Assembly (NCBI GenBank): GCA_035041965.1
Contig: JAPYMA010000100.1
Coordinates: 62,001-126,000, forward strand
Origin: Anisakis pegreffii
Taxonomy: Eukaryota > Nematoda > Chromadorea > Rhabditida > Anisakidae
Direction of reading: 5' to 3'
Length of the DNA stretch: 64,000 nt
Positions within the stretch are counted from its first letter, which is position 1, and every line of letters begins with the position of its first letter. Position numbers and translations under genes: made by a program. This document shows, one piece after another, positions 35,632-46,541 of the stretch. The notes under the pieces are model-generated. The model had not been told where the DNA came from. It was given only the letters and a program-made list of their open reading frames with translations, and searched no databases.

Positions 35632-38600
35632 ATGATTGACAAGCAAACGATCCTTGACGATCGAAAACGTAAATCTGAATTGGAACTGAAATATCTCGAA
35701 AGTCGATTATCAGAGCTGAAAAATCTGTAATGTCCTTGATATTAAATTCATCCGATGATCACTGCGATTCCACTTACAATTAGCATTCGTCTAGAAAAAC
35801 GAACTGCAACATTGTATCACTTCAAGATCAGAACAAAAAGTGAAAGACGCAGGTGCATTGAAGTGAATTAAGTGATGAGCATGCGAAATATGAACGAACT
35901 TACACTTCAATTTCTTGAAACTTAAAACTTAAATGAAGGCTTACCTGCACGTTTTTGCTGTCACACCTTTAACTTTACACAAATCATTATGAATTAATGA
36001 GTTTAGAGAATGGTTCGAAATGCATTCAATGATTTTAGGCACAAAGGCAACAGAGCTAGTTTATCTGCATCGAGCAAACGGAGTGGAACTTCGATTAGCA
36101 GAAAGTTTCTCAAAAATATGGTAAGCTGCAAATTGGAGTGTTTTTTGAACTTTTCGAGGTGAATATTTACCAAGCAGATTGATAATCGCCAGTCATGTAT
36201 TGTTTGTGAAACATTTTCAGAGTTCAACAAGTAATGAGCGGAAACGTAATGAAGAAATGCATGCAAAATTGGTCAATAGTGAAAAGAAATTCAGCGAGGC
36301 ACAAGCGCAAATCAGAATTTTACAGCAAAATGTAGTTTTTCTCATCTTTAATTTGAACTTCACTCATCTATCGATTCATTAAGTTTCCACATTTTAGGCT
36401 GTCTTAATAACAAGAGTAAACATATAACCATATTACTTAAGTACTATGTACCGAAATGATACGATCTGATGAGAGCAATATTGAAGTTATCATTTCAGTA
36501 GACGAAAACGCTTATTGTAGGTGAATAAATTGGAACTGAGAAACAACGAATTGGTCACAGAAACGAATTGGTTGAAACAACAACTTGCGATCCCTGATGT
36601 GAGGCCTAGTTTGCGAGTATTTCTATCGCTGTTGGCGATTATCATTAATTCTTCCTGTCCTCTGATTAGTACCTCGACTCGTCACAGTTTATTGTTCACT
36701 TCTCACTATAATCAGATTATTGCTCATATTATTAGTGATCAATACAAAAAATAATCTTAAATTTAAGCCTCCACTGTGCGTTTCATCGACAGAAAGCAGG
36801 AATCAGCAGCGAGCTTCTGAGGAGGAACTAAGTGAACAGCTCGAAAAATACGTTCGTTACCATTGAAAATGTTTGCCTTGTTTTCAAGTTTCACTCATCT
36901 TATTCCATCTCTTGAGTAAAACGATGTTCGAATGAGAACAATTTTAATTTGTGATTGCTTGAGAACATTGATGTATCGATTTATAATGAGATTCTTTGAA
37001 GAGGCATCGACTGGAAGCTGAACAAGAGAATTTCGAAAGTCGATTATCAGAGCTGGAAAACGAATACGCACAAAAACTTGCCAGCATTCAAGAGCAATTG
37101 ATCAATGAGCAGTTGATCAACAAGAAACTCACCGGTTTGTCGGCAATACAAACAAATTGTTTTTTTTGTCGCACATAGAGCACAATTAGTTTAATGAGCA
37201 CTTCAAAATCATTCAATTTATCTAATGTCATTTAATTGAATGTCAAAATCATTTAATTCGTCAACTAATAATATTTAATGAGTTCGATTCACAGTTCGTA
37301 TTCGTCTCGTGCTTGTGCTCAAAAACATCAGTCACAAATCATTCGCAATTCGTTTTCACGAATTCCCGATCGTTGATTCTCAAAATTATCATTGTGCTTA
37401 CACCCATTCATTGAACTAATTGCCGTCCATTTTGAACATTTTCATTTATGAACCAATGAGTTGAAGTCGCAGTAATTATCGCAGTGAAATAGTGAAATTA
37501 TTGATAAACTTCATACGGAATGTTACCAATGAATTCGACAAATAACTAATCATAACTGCAAGAAGTAGGTAGTTGCTCAATATTTTCACACTGAAAATTA
37601 TACTGATTAGGGCGATAACTGAATCGAGCCAAGACAATCAAAAACGGATGTTCATTTCAAAAATCTTCCAGAGGCCCTGGAAAAACAGCAGAATGTCGAT
37701 GGTATCAATGCAACGCATCCGAAACAATTGATCGCTTCCTTACCGTCATCTTCGTCAACTGATAATACCATAGAAATCTCATTAGTCAAGGTTTATTGAA
37801 CTTTATCCTCGATACTGTGTGTGATATAATATGTAATTCAAAAGCATCGGTACCGTTACTGGCACCGGTGCCCTTGTTTTAAAACAATCACCATACTGAT
37901 AAATGACCTTAGCTGTTGAACACACTTAATTACTCTAGAAAATAGAATGAAATGCGTGTAAGTTTTTATGGTTTCATTGGCACTCTGCAAATGCGAACAG
38001 CTTAGAAATGCAGCGCAGCATTTTCATGACTTCGAACATTTCCATGCAATGCTTCTTTTTATCATAAAGAGCCGCATTAAAGCACTCTAAAACATAAAAT
38101 AAAAATTTTGCCTCATCGATTACGTCTAATTGTCAACAGACTAATAAAGCTAATATGTAGTTCGCGAGGGATATTATTATTGTATGTTTGATTGGAAATT
38201 TTAAGTGTTCTCTCCATAAAGAGTTCAGTTTTCTCTTGTTTGGTTTCTCAAGTGTATTGGTGCTGTTGTAACCGTTGCTGATTAATTTTTATGCAGCTTG
38301 ATAGCGACTCGATGAAGAATGATCATAAGCACACGGCTAAATCGACGAATGGCGACATGGAACAAACCTTTGCTAATAACGCACGTAAGCATAGCTGTTT
38401 GATCATTCATTCTTTGCTGCCACTTTTGACCAGAGTTTCTTCACATAACTTGTTGTCTAATCAAGAGCACTTGATTGCTTAGTGGATGAGATATGCGCGT
38501 ACGCATTCAGCCTTAGAATTCCGTATGGATATAATGTGTGGTTTGGCTCAAACCTGAAACAAAAGAAAACATTTGGTCATTTCAGCCGGATCGTTAAAGG

Positions 38601-41096
38601 AAAATAGAGGGAAAGCAGTAAAGAATGAGGTGGATGATATTGCTGTTGTATCTGCTTCAAAAACCCATTACACTCTTCATCGATATGAGGTGAGCCTGAC
38701 GGAATTCGTATTGTATCATCCAGTAACAGATATTGAAATCTGGACGGTAAAATGGTTTAGCAACCAGCAGAGCAAACTTTGAAATATTTATCAGAGACAG
38801 TCATGTTATGCAATGGATCATGCATAATATTAATAGTGAACGAATATTGTAATGAAACATCATCACATCGACTGATACATTTTAAATGATGCAACTGTGA
38901 TGAAACGATTAAGATGGTTCATAAACATGCAGTGAGATTGGTCAAATTTAGAGCAGTATAAAGTTGAATTTATTGTATTGCCTTCAATAGCGGTATTTCC
39001 AGATAAATGACGATGGCCTGTGTGCTGTTTCATCCATGAACGATGTGGAGAGTTTTGCAGATACATTCAAAAATGTTTATGCACTTTCAGAATCTATGGA
39101 ACCAATCAAGGTATTGACTGATTAAACGGTTATTCAATCGTTTAATGAATTTGAACAATGTGTTGATCAATAATGTAGTGCTAGAGCAATATCTTCAGTA
39201 CCGTTCTTAGGCAAATGGTCAGTCTAGGTTTGCTCAGTGTCCATGCGATTTTTTTTTCGCGAAATCGGTAAGGGCAATTTAATTAGTATCAAAAAATTGT
39301 ATGCTATCAACGCAGAATGCTTAGCGTTAGTTGACAATCATTAGCACTTTTCCGTCATCGGTGTCACCGTCGTAATTCCCAAAAACTTTAATGCAATTAA
39401 GAGAATTAATTCCCCAATGTAATTAAATCGGGCAGAAATGTAATTAATTCCCGATACTTCACATCTCCATCAATAACTCATTTCTTTCGGCACAATAGAT
39501 TATATGATTTGTGACTTGAAATGCATTCTCTTCATCTGCCCACTTCATGCAATTGCTTTTGAAACTCCGATTTTACACACACAAACAAACGTAACAATAA
39601 TATGTCACTATAGCAGCAGTAATGGTGAGGATGATGGTAGCAATGATATGAGGATGCTGATAATGATGTTAACTGCTAGATATTACCGATTTGTTGGATT
39701 CTTAATGAGATGATAATTTATAGAATAATCATTTTAGGTGATAGAAACACCACGAAAGGCGATTGATATCGTTCGTTCAGTCACTGCACGTGATGTGTTA
39801 CCAGAGGCAAACGAGCACGCTGATTCTCGTAAAATTTCATCACTATTTATTCATTTTATTGTGGAACGATGCAAATGACTAGAAATTCCATTGAGAATCC
39901 AATCAGAACAAACTGAAATAAACACAAATTGCTCATCAGCATTGCAATAGTGAATGTTGAATTTTTCATGGGTTCTTCTAATGGTTATAGCGATGAATTT
40001 AAGAGCAGTCTTCGGCGATACGTGGATCAAGTGCACCAGTCACATTCAAACCCGTCTCAAGAATGAATCGTTTGGAACGATTGAACGATTTTAAGCGAGC
40101 AACAATTAGGGATGTTAGCGATGATGTTGGGCCAAATAACAAAATGCATATGCATGATCCGGTCCTCAGTGCTTCTATCACTTATTTAATATATCCACTA
40201 ATAAACTTTTCGTAGATGTTTTTTATTTCAAATTTCATTAAAGTGCTGTTATGCCTATAACTGATATACTAGATTTTTCACCCCATCTGAACATTGCTAG
40301 TATGAATTTTGCAACGAAACTGAACACATCATTAATGATGCTGGCTTTTCCAATTCATTTTTTCCCAATGTTCACCATCATTCCCGTCTCTGCTATTGCT
40401 GTATGGCCTATACAATCTATAAATGGGCCACGGAGAACTCTCAATACCTAATGCAACGAAAATTCAAAGGGAATTCACTTCTTAGATCATGTTTGCATCA
40501 TCTTTTAACGTTGATAATTCTGACACAATTCTTCAGAACAAAGAGAAACGATGCATAAACGAGTTGGACGCAGAAGATGTTGAAAGTATTATCAATGCGT
40601 TGACATCTACTTTGACGAATGTACGTTTGTAGTGATCCACAAATGGCATCGAATGACTTTTAATTGTTCGAGTAATTTGGAAGGAACTTCAAAGTTTCAT
40701 TATTTCCTAAAATCAGCGAGGAAAACAGCACAATAATCTAGCTGATGCGTGTTTTGAATGAGCAATATTAATTTCGTGCAATGCATTTGAGCAACACTTC
40801 GCATCGCCTTCAGTGTAAAATTCTTCTTCTATTATCTCCTCAATCTATCGTAATTTTGGCGACATTGACAAATTTTCGTGCCGATTCGTTTGCGAACAAC
40901 ACAATTGCCTGTTAAACTCGCTAGGATCGGTAATTGATAAGTGCTGTTGATCAGTTGCGATAAAACAGACTGTTCAATGATCTATCCGGCAATTCGAGAT
41001 TCCTTCTGATCCTCTTCAAACGGAGAATGAACTGGAATATTTCATTTGAAATCTGACTAACGCTTATTTCAGCTCAGTGATGGAAGCAGGAAATGA
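35632..41096 (+). CDS. Coiled-coil protein of unknown function, fifteen exons
   Basis: Exons: 35632-35726, 35795-35839, 36039-36120, 36221-36331, 36521-36598, 36807-36851, 37002-37134, 37672-37790, 38297-38384, 38586-38689, 39003-39110, 39738-39828, 40004-40161, 40486-40620 and 41073-41096. All junction phases match and the sum is 472 codons, so 471 residues. The N-terminal third is rich in Glu, Lys, Leu and Gln with heptad spacing (SEKKFSEAQAQIRILQQN, RLEAEQENFESRLSELENEY, LASIQEQLINEQLINKKL), so a coiled coil is predicted. The rest is Ser/Asp-rich and probably disordered, with a Pro/Arg patch (PVTFKPVSRMNRLERL) and an acidic C-terminus ending LSDGSRK. There is no motor, kinase, signal peptide or membrane segment. 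Two exons use AAG acceptors. The family was not recognised; a cytoskeletal or scaffolding role is only a guess. The exon chain is well supported, but the start is uncertain. Confidence 0.6.
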
Positions 41097-41263
41097 ACGA
41101 CTTGAACATTCTATTAGTGTTTGTCATGACCTGTTTGTCAGCCTATCACTATGCATACCAAATTCATCTTACCCAATCGCTTCAGAAATTCCAAATGTCA
41201 GAAATCACTGCAGTCATCGCCGTTGCTCTCAAAGTATTTTTATTCATTTCATGTGTGGATTGA

Positions 41264-41298
41264 AGAACGAACGATCCCTGCCTAGGATCGTTCGTTCT
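41264..41298. repeat. Perfect inverted repeat, 14-bp arms and 7-nt loop
   Basis: Left arm AGAACGAACGATCC (41264-41277), loop of seven bases, right arm GGATCGTTCGTTCT (41285-41298). It lies about 170 bases downstream of the coiled-coil gene stop, so it could form a hairpin in the 3'UTR or flank. Confidence 0.75.
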
Positions 41299-41986
41299 GG
41301 TGCCGATTTTTACGAAAGTCGACGCAATCGCACGACTGCAATGTTTGTGCAATAGATTGCCCAGGCTGACTGATTTTTACTATCAATTGATATCCACGGT
41401 TCGGGCGCATATATGTTACCATGAAGAAATAATTCAGAGTCGATGCAGTTTTCACAGAATCATGACACAGTAAAACAGTAGTGATCAAGCTGAGGAGAGA
41501 GGCTCAACCGATTGTCTGACTAAGTTGTAGCTTCTGTCGAAACGGTGCTGTTATCGTAAAAATTTTATCTCGTGTTTATAGTTTAAAATAAACGTTGGTT
41601 TGTACGACTTTGTTCCGATCGTTTTTCACTCACTTAATCAAGAAAACACTTAAATTGATTACATCAAATCATGAGTTGCAACTCAACGCATTCACCACAA
41701 TTAACAACTTTAATGGCAGCTGCTGGTTAATGTGATGAGGTGATAATTTTGAATTTTGAAAATAACTCAACACACAAACAAAAGGGAACACCAGTGATAC
41801 ATTATGTACGTTCATTTCACAAATATGTGTATAGGTTCTTGCAAGGTGTATTTGTGACTTTTTTCAGAAAGACTCTTCGGAAATTCAGTCGCATTGAATT
41901 TCAGGAAAAGGTTCAATAATTAGTTCAATTCAGTCGCATTAAATTTTTGAAGAAATAGGCAAAAAATCGGTACTTATAGGTGCGTT

Positions 41987-42103
41987 TGTGGAATACATTG
42001 GACGAAAATAATGTGATACTTCTTTGGTGTTGCACTAGTGGAATTTTTATTACTGACTGAGACTGGAATTTTTATTACTGACTGAGATGTAGAGTACGAT
42101 GGA
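41987..42103. repeat. Poly(A)-signal repeat, copy 1 (downstream of GTF2H5)
   Basis: About 115 bases, about 80 percent like 42483-42575 by eye. Shared words include GGAATTTTTATTACTGA and TGAGATGTAGAGTAC. The GGAATTTTTATTACTGACTGAGA part is itself duplicated in this copy (about 42040 and 42064). On the minus strand it supplies AATAAA (42051-42046 and again about 42072), 120-150 bases past the GTF2H5 stop. Confidence 0.7.
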
Positions 42104-42191
42104 GGGAGTATATAGTTGATGACAAAGATAAGGTTTCATTATGCAATGCACATGTACAGTAGACAATTAGCACACCGATTCATTCATTCAG

Positions 42192-42407
42192 TCATTTCTC
42201 GGTGTGATCGGGAGACAAAGTCTCCATGAGTTGATCGAGTTTTTGCTCAAGAATAGGTATGATCTCCTTATCGACGAAAATGTGCGTCTCGTCGAGCTCT
42301 TTGACGACGAATTTCGAACCCAACGCTCTGGACTCATCCAAATGAACGAGTAGCTGTCGCATCGCTGGATCACATCTCACCAGTGTACCTTTCTTCACGT
42401 TGACCAT
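42192..42407 (-). CDS. gtf-2H5: TFIIH subunit GTF2H5 (TTDA / Tfb5)
   Basis: Smallest core subunit of TFIIH. It binds and stabilises the p52/Tfb2 subunit and supports nucleotide-excision repair and transcription in the nucleus. Single exon, 71 residues, the usual length for the family. It starts MVNVKKGTLVRCDPAM, followed by LLVHLDES, the VVKELDETHIFVD strand region and a C-terminal helix EQKLDQLMETL; this order is diagnostic. The ATG is preceded directly by CATTCAG, so the acceptor (spliced-leader or a 5'UTR exon) abuts the start codon. It lies in a minus-strand series with cytochrome c and eL20 upstream, and is flanked on both sides by copies of a poly(A)-signal repeat. Confidence 0.93.
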   Translation of the reverse strand: MVNVKKGTLVRCDPAMRQLLVHLDESRALGSKFVVKELDETHIFVDKEIIPILEQKLDQLMETLSPDHTEK

Positions 42408-42482
42408 CTGAATGACACATTATCACTTCAATATCCTTGAGCAAATACGCTCATCGTCATGAAAAGCCGTGAACACTTTTTA

Positions 42483-42575
42483 TGGAATATATGGGACAAA
42501 AACAATACTTCGTTGGCGTGGCAGTAGTCATCGAATGGAATTTTTATTACTGATTGAGATGTAGAGTACAATGGA
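42483..42575. repeat. Poly(A)-signal repeat, copy 2 (upstream of GTF2H5)
   Basis: Second copy of the element at 41987-42103, same orientation. On the minus strand its AATAAAAATTCC word lies about 220 bases past the stop of the coding-like patch at 42771 and ahead of the GTF2H5 acceptor, that is, between two minus-strand units. Confidence 0.7.
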
Positions 42576-42770
42576 ATCAATTGAATTATTTCATGAAAAA
42601 TTTTCACACAAATTCATCAACTTACTTACACTATCAATAGATAATGAAATATCACCTTTCAATGATGTATCAGATTTCGAATAAAACCAATCGTTTTTAC
42701 AATAAAAATCTGAAAGTGAGGTAATTTAAGCAAAAGAAAAGTTCGACGGTAGCTCAAATTGATGGACTAG

Positions 42771-43200
42771 TCACTTGATGAGGATACATAGCGCATGCAC
42801 GTTTATCATAAAGTCTTGTTGCCAGTAGCTGTTAGTAGCAAACTCTTGTGTCGCCCACCCTACTGTCGGATTCAAATCGGATTTCATTTCATACCCCGAA
42901 TCCATACCCCTCACTCTAACAAACTTCTTACGCTCGCTACGATGCGATTTTCTACTCACGTTAGCATCTAGAAGAAAACCCAGTGCAAGTGTACAACTGA
43001 TTCTTTTTATGATCCTTTGCACACTGATAACAAACGATATGAGAGAAGCCAACGCATGGCGAAAAAGGAAACTCATCAGAAATGATAAACGACAACTTTA
43101 CCCTCAAAAAAAAAAGTGAAAAGTGTTGTGCATCAAAGAGCAAAATTGAAGAAGTTAACAAGAAATCAGTTATAAATGAAAACTTTTTGTTGCTGTGCAA
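42771..43200 (-). CDS. Coding-like minus-strand patch, possible secreted Cys-rich protein
   Basis: Two overlapping frames look protein-like. One (43200-42961) contains DEFPFSPCVGFSHIVCYQC followed by two more cysteines. The CYQC word after a Val-Cys strand recalls Ly6/uPAR-type domains, but that is only a resemblance. The other (43076-42771) continues through SRKSHRSERKKFVRVRG to EFATNSYWQQDF and a TGA. A single gene would need a splice switching frame near 42980, where a GTGAGT donor exists, but I could not build a clean model. The function is unknown. Confidence 0.25.
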
Positions 43201-43477
43201 TGAGTGTATTGTAAAAACGATAAGACATCAAATGATCATCACAACCAATGGCACTTTGTTAGAAAAATTTTATTCACTTCGTCAAAAAACGATAAACTCT
43301 ACATATAATGGAGGTATACAAATAAATAATGCATTTTTACGTCTATCATACTATAACGTCACTACACACATACCAAGACATAAGTATATATTATGTATCG
43401 AAGATGACTTCAGTAATCTCTTTCGAGAATACAATTGAGTTTCTCAACAAAAAAAAATTACGTGAAAAAAATTCACA

Positions 43478-43753
43478 TCACCACTTCAAAAAAACATACT
43501 GCACAGAAAGATGATTTTCACAAGTTGCCTGGACAGACGATTTTGTGTCTGGAACAGTTGGAACGGACAAGGACGAATCAATCATTGCAAGACAACTATT
43601 AGGATTCAATCCAATTATCTGACGCTGTATAATCGTACACATTAAATTATAAATGAGAACAAATCGAAAGTTTGCACCTTCTCGAACTGGAACCGGATAC
43701 GATTGAGAATTATACTTTTGAAAATAAGCTTCAACAGTAAGTTTGAACAACAC
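43478..43753 (-). CDS. Coding-like minus-strand patch, unknown protein
   Basis: Open for about 91 codons without a clear ATG. It reads YNSQSYPVPVREGANFRF, NLMCTIIQRQIIGLNPNSC and SLSVPTVPDTKSSVQATCE. Mixed hydrophobic and polar content looks coding rather than low-complexity, and the flanking DNA is much more AT-rich. It lies between the cytochrome c stop (43936) and the patch at 43200-42771 on the same strand, so all may be exons of one gene. There is no recognisable domain. Confidence 0.3.
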   Translation of the reverse strand: MLFKLTVEAYFQKYNSQSYPVPVREGANFRFVLIYNLMCTIIQRQIIGLNPNSCLAMIDSSLSVPTVPDTKSSVQATCENHLSVQYVFLKW

Positions 43754-43935
43754 TTAAAAAACGACAACTAATAACGATAGATAATACCACGGTAGCATTA
43801 CAAATACGTAACTAATGGAATATCAATAAATAATGGGATACCTATATTCGATTCATAAACGAGTAAAGAACACAACAATGCGAGATTGCTGAGTGAATGG
43901 GGCACTGAAGACGAACAATCAACAGAAATTCTGGT

Positions 43936-44416
43936 TCACTTGAGAGGTTTCTTGCACTCCTCTTCAATGTATTTGATCAAGTCAGCTCGATCGTCGACCT
44001 TCTTCAAGCCTGCGAACACCATTTTCGTTCCGGGAATGTATTTCTTCGGATTCAACAAATATTCAAATAATGTCTCACGACTCCAAACAACACCCTGAAA
44101 TAATAGTCAGATTAAAAGCAGTGTTTCACTGAATGCCAATCACGTTAACAGACAAATCAGTATGGAAGAACAAAATTAACGTTTTGAATAAATTGCTCTG
44201 TTGTTGAGTATTTGAATAGCAATCGATATTCTCCACCTTATTCTTATTGGCGGACGAATAATCGAAACCAGGAACAGTGCCTGATGTTCGGCCAATAATA
44301 CCGTAGAGCGTTGGACCGGTCTTCGTGGCTTTCGAGTCAACTACGTGACACTGTAGGCATCGTTGCTTGAACACCTTCTTTCCCTTTTCATAGTTACCCT
44401 CAGGAATTTCCGGCAT
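43936..44416 (-). CDS. cyc-2: Cytochrome c
   Basis: Soluble haem protein of the mitochondrial intermembrane space, carrying electrons from complex III to complex IV. Two exons: 44416-44237 (60 codons) and 44094-43936, giving 112 residues. The haem site CLQCH is at residues 20-24 and the axial Met85 sits in [24 protein letters not shown] and [19 protein letters not shown] are typical of animal, especially nematode, cytochromes c. The intron falls after NKNK. A GATTTCAG acceptor lies 26 bases before the ATG. The C-terminus ECKKPLK is slightly longer than usual. The numbered symbol is by analogy to Caenorhabditis and only tentative. Confidence 0.96.
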
Positions 44417-45403
44417 TATTACGAACGAATTATAACGAACTCCTGAAATCGTAATGTTACAATTTCAAGAAGTCATTCACCACTCAATGACAGACATCGT
44501 TATTCGCGGCAACTACCACACCATTTCGTGTTCATCAATGACAACATAACAGGTAGTGATACTTAAAGATTATAGAATATGATGAACAATCACTCGCATA
44601 AGTAATCAATCCACACATAAGAACTACACTGTGAATTTAATGATTACAATCAAACTATCCTCTCAATGGATAGTGAAGAACACATTCTCAACAGCAAGTC
44701 ATTATGATTCGCTGAAATTCCACTAAAACTTGAACAAATATCAGAGCAACTGAGAACAAATTTAATAGCACTTGAATGTATAAACCAAAGTGGTTGTCGT
44801 GTAACCGTCTACAAACACTGTGACACTACAGATAAGCACGACGACTGTCAAGAACAATAATCACGAGACTACTGATAAAATGACTGCCATGAACATAAAG
44901 CCTTCTTCTAACATAGATAAGCATAGACTTCTCGGTTGGATTAATTCCAGTCAAGAATGACGAGTATTCCTCCAAGAAAAGGGAAAACTTACAAAACCCA
45001 CCACCCACTTCTTTCTGAATTTCTGGAAGTAGTCCTCTTAAACGCTCAACAAGTGGATATTTCTCAAAACGACTGCATGAAACTGCTAATAAAACATTGA
45101 CTGGTAACGTTGAGAGCTACTCAATATAATCAGATATCATCTCAGAAACGTGATTTGGAGAACTGAATCGAAACAAGTATCACGTACGATATGACTGAAG
45201 TAAATGAAAAGTGAACAGAGTAGGCTGCATGCGTTGAGACGATGTTTTACGTCTCTTAAGAAAACAACAAATAAGCAACTGTTCAACAAAAAGCTCGAGT
45301 GTTCAACAAACAAACAATCGATGATCGACGTAATACACCACCCAACCACCACTACTAACATATATTCACCGACTGCAACCATTGTCATCATGCAGTTATT
45401 ATG

Positions 45404-45603
45404 GAGAATGAAATGATGATGTCATTGTTGAGTGTTCTTTGCACTGAACCTTCAAACCCTCCCCTTTCGCATTTCTCTAATCCACCGAGCTATACTGGTT
45501 GACTAGAGAAATGCCAAAGGGTCATCTGAAGGGTCAGTGCAAAGAGACATTTGAAGGGTCAGTTCAAAGAACACTCAGCAATGACATCATCATTTCATTC
45601 TTC
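45404..45603. mobile_element. MITE-like element with long terminal inverted repeats
   Basis: About 200 bases that fold back on themselves. The left arm (45404-45480) starts GAGAATGAAATGATGATGTC and runs to GCATTTCTCTA. The right arm (45503-45603) reads TAGAGAAATGC to GACATCATCATTTCATTCTT, the reverse complement, with one extra 24-bp GAAGGGTCAGTGCAAAG unit. The central loop is about 22 bases. There is no coding capacity. The target duplication is unclear, possibly ATTAT/ATAAT at the borders. Confidence 0.75.
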
Positions 45604-46431
45604 ACGATAATTGTAAGATGACAGTGATATTTCTCTAATCAACATAACTTAACGACAAAATGATGTCTGATAACATATGAAAGAATGCATTGAAAATTTG
45701 AATTTAACATTGAATAATTCATACAATCTTATGACATTCCACCATTCTAATTATATATATAGATTAGGTAAAGAATCTTCTAGCTATATTGTCCCAACTG
45801 ATAAATCAATGCATATGCACATTCTCCTTATGACATACTATGGATATGTTGAAAGATGAAGTTTCGATAAAATCAAAGTCAAATACACCGAAGAAGCAGT
45901 ATATTATTTTGACGAAATGTCTTTCAAACGGTAACGCATTAAATGTTTGCGACATTACATTACAATAAAATAAATGTTTTTTGCAAATTTCCAATGGAAA
46001 TCCCAAGTCTCCAGTGAAGCAAAAAATAAAATTTTTTCATGAAAGCTGATAGATACGATGTCCGAATTCTCAATCAGCGACTAGTTATCATGACAGCATT
46101 CTCTCGTAAATATTATAACTTCTTCTACCAACACTGTATCCCCTTCAAACATTCGAATCTACTCTATCCCGCAATCTTTGCATTTAATACAAAAGTTGCA
46201 ATGTGACTGATTCTGAAAAATTAGCCAAACCTAACACTTTACACAATTCGTAATGAAACTGCGGAAAAAGAGACGACCAAATAAAATGGAAACACGAAAA
46301 TAATTAAAACTAAAAAAGTTGATGAAATAGGAAAAGCTCATCAAATATGAGACGACGATTGAACGCCTTCATTCAAGACGAATGAATAATCAGAACAAAT
46401 TTCACGGAATTCAAACAACAATGAACGATTA

Positions 46432-46437
46432 TTTATT
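46432..46437 (-). terminator. Poly(A) signal of eL20
   Basis: AATAAA on the minus strand, about 105 bases beyond the eL20 stop codon at 46542. Confidence 0.6.
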
Positions 46438-46541
46438 CTGTGAATCACAATCATAAAATAACAACAACAATTTACGCAACAATCCATCAAATATCATATT
46501 TCAATCAAAATCCATTTCATTTCAATTCCATAAATTTCAGT

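Larger units (their letters stand above)
41097..42191. other. Convergent intergenic region between the coiled-coil gene and GTF2H5
   Basis: Holds the 3' flanks of two convergent genes: a perfect 14-bp inverted repeat at 41264-41298, a direct repeat of a CAGTCGCATT-containing 24-mer (about 41879 and 41926), and copy 1 of the poly(A)-signal repeat at 41987-42103. No gene was seen. Confidence 0.5.
44417..46541. other. Intergenic between cytochrome c and eL20
   Basis: No gene supported. It contains the inverted-repeat element at 45404-45603 and, on the minus strand, an AATAAA at 46437-46432 suited to eL20. The hydrophobic minus-strand ORFs at 44826-45008 and 45137-45391 have no splice or family support. 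Confidence 0.45.
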
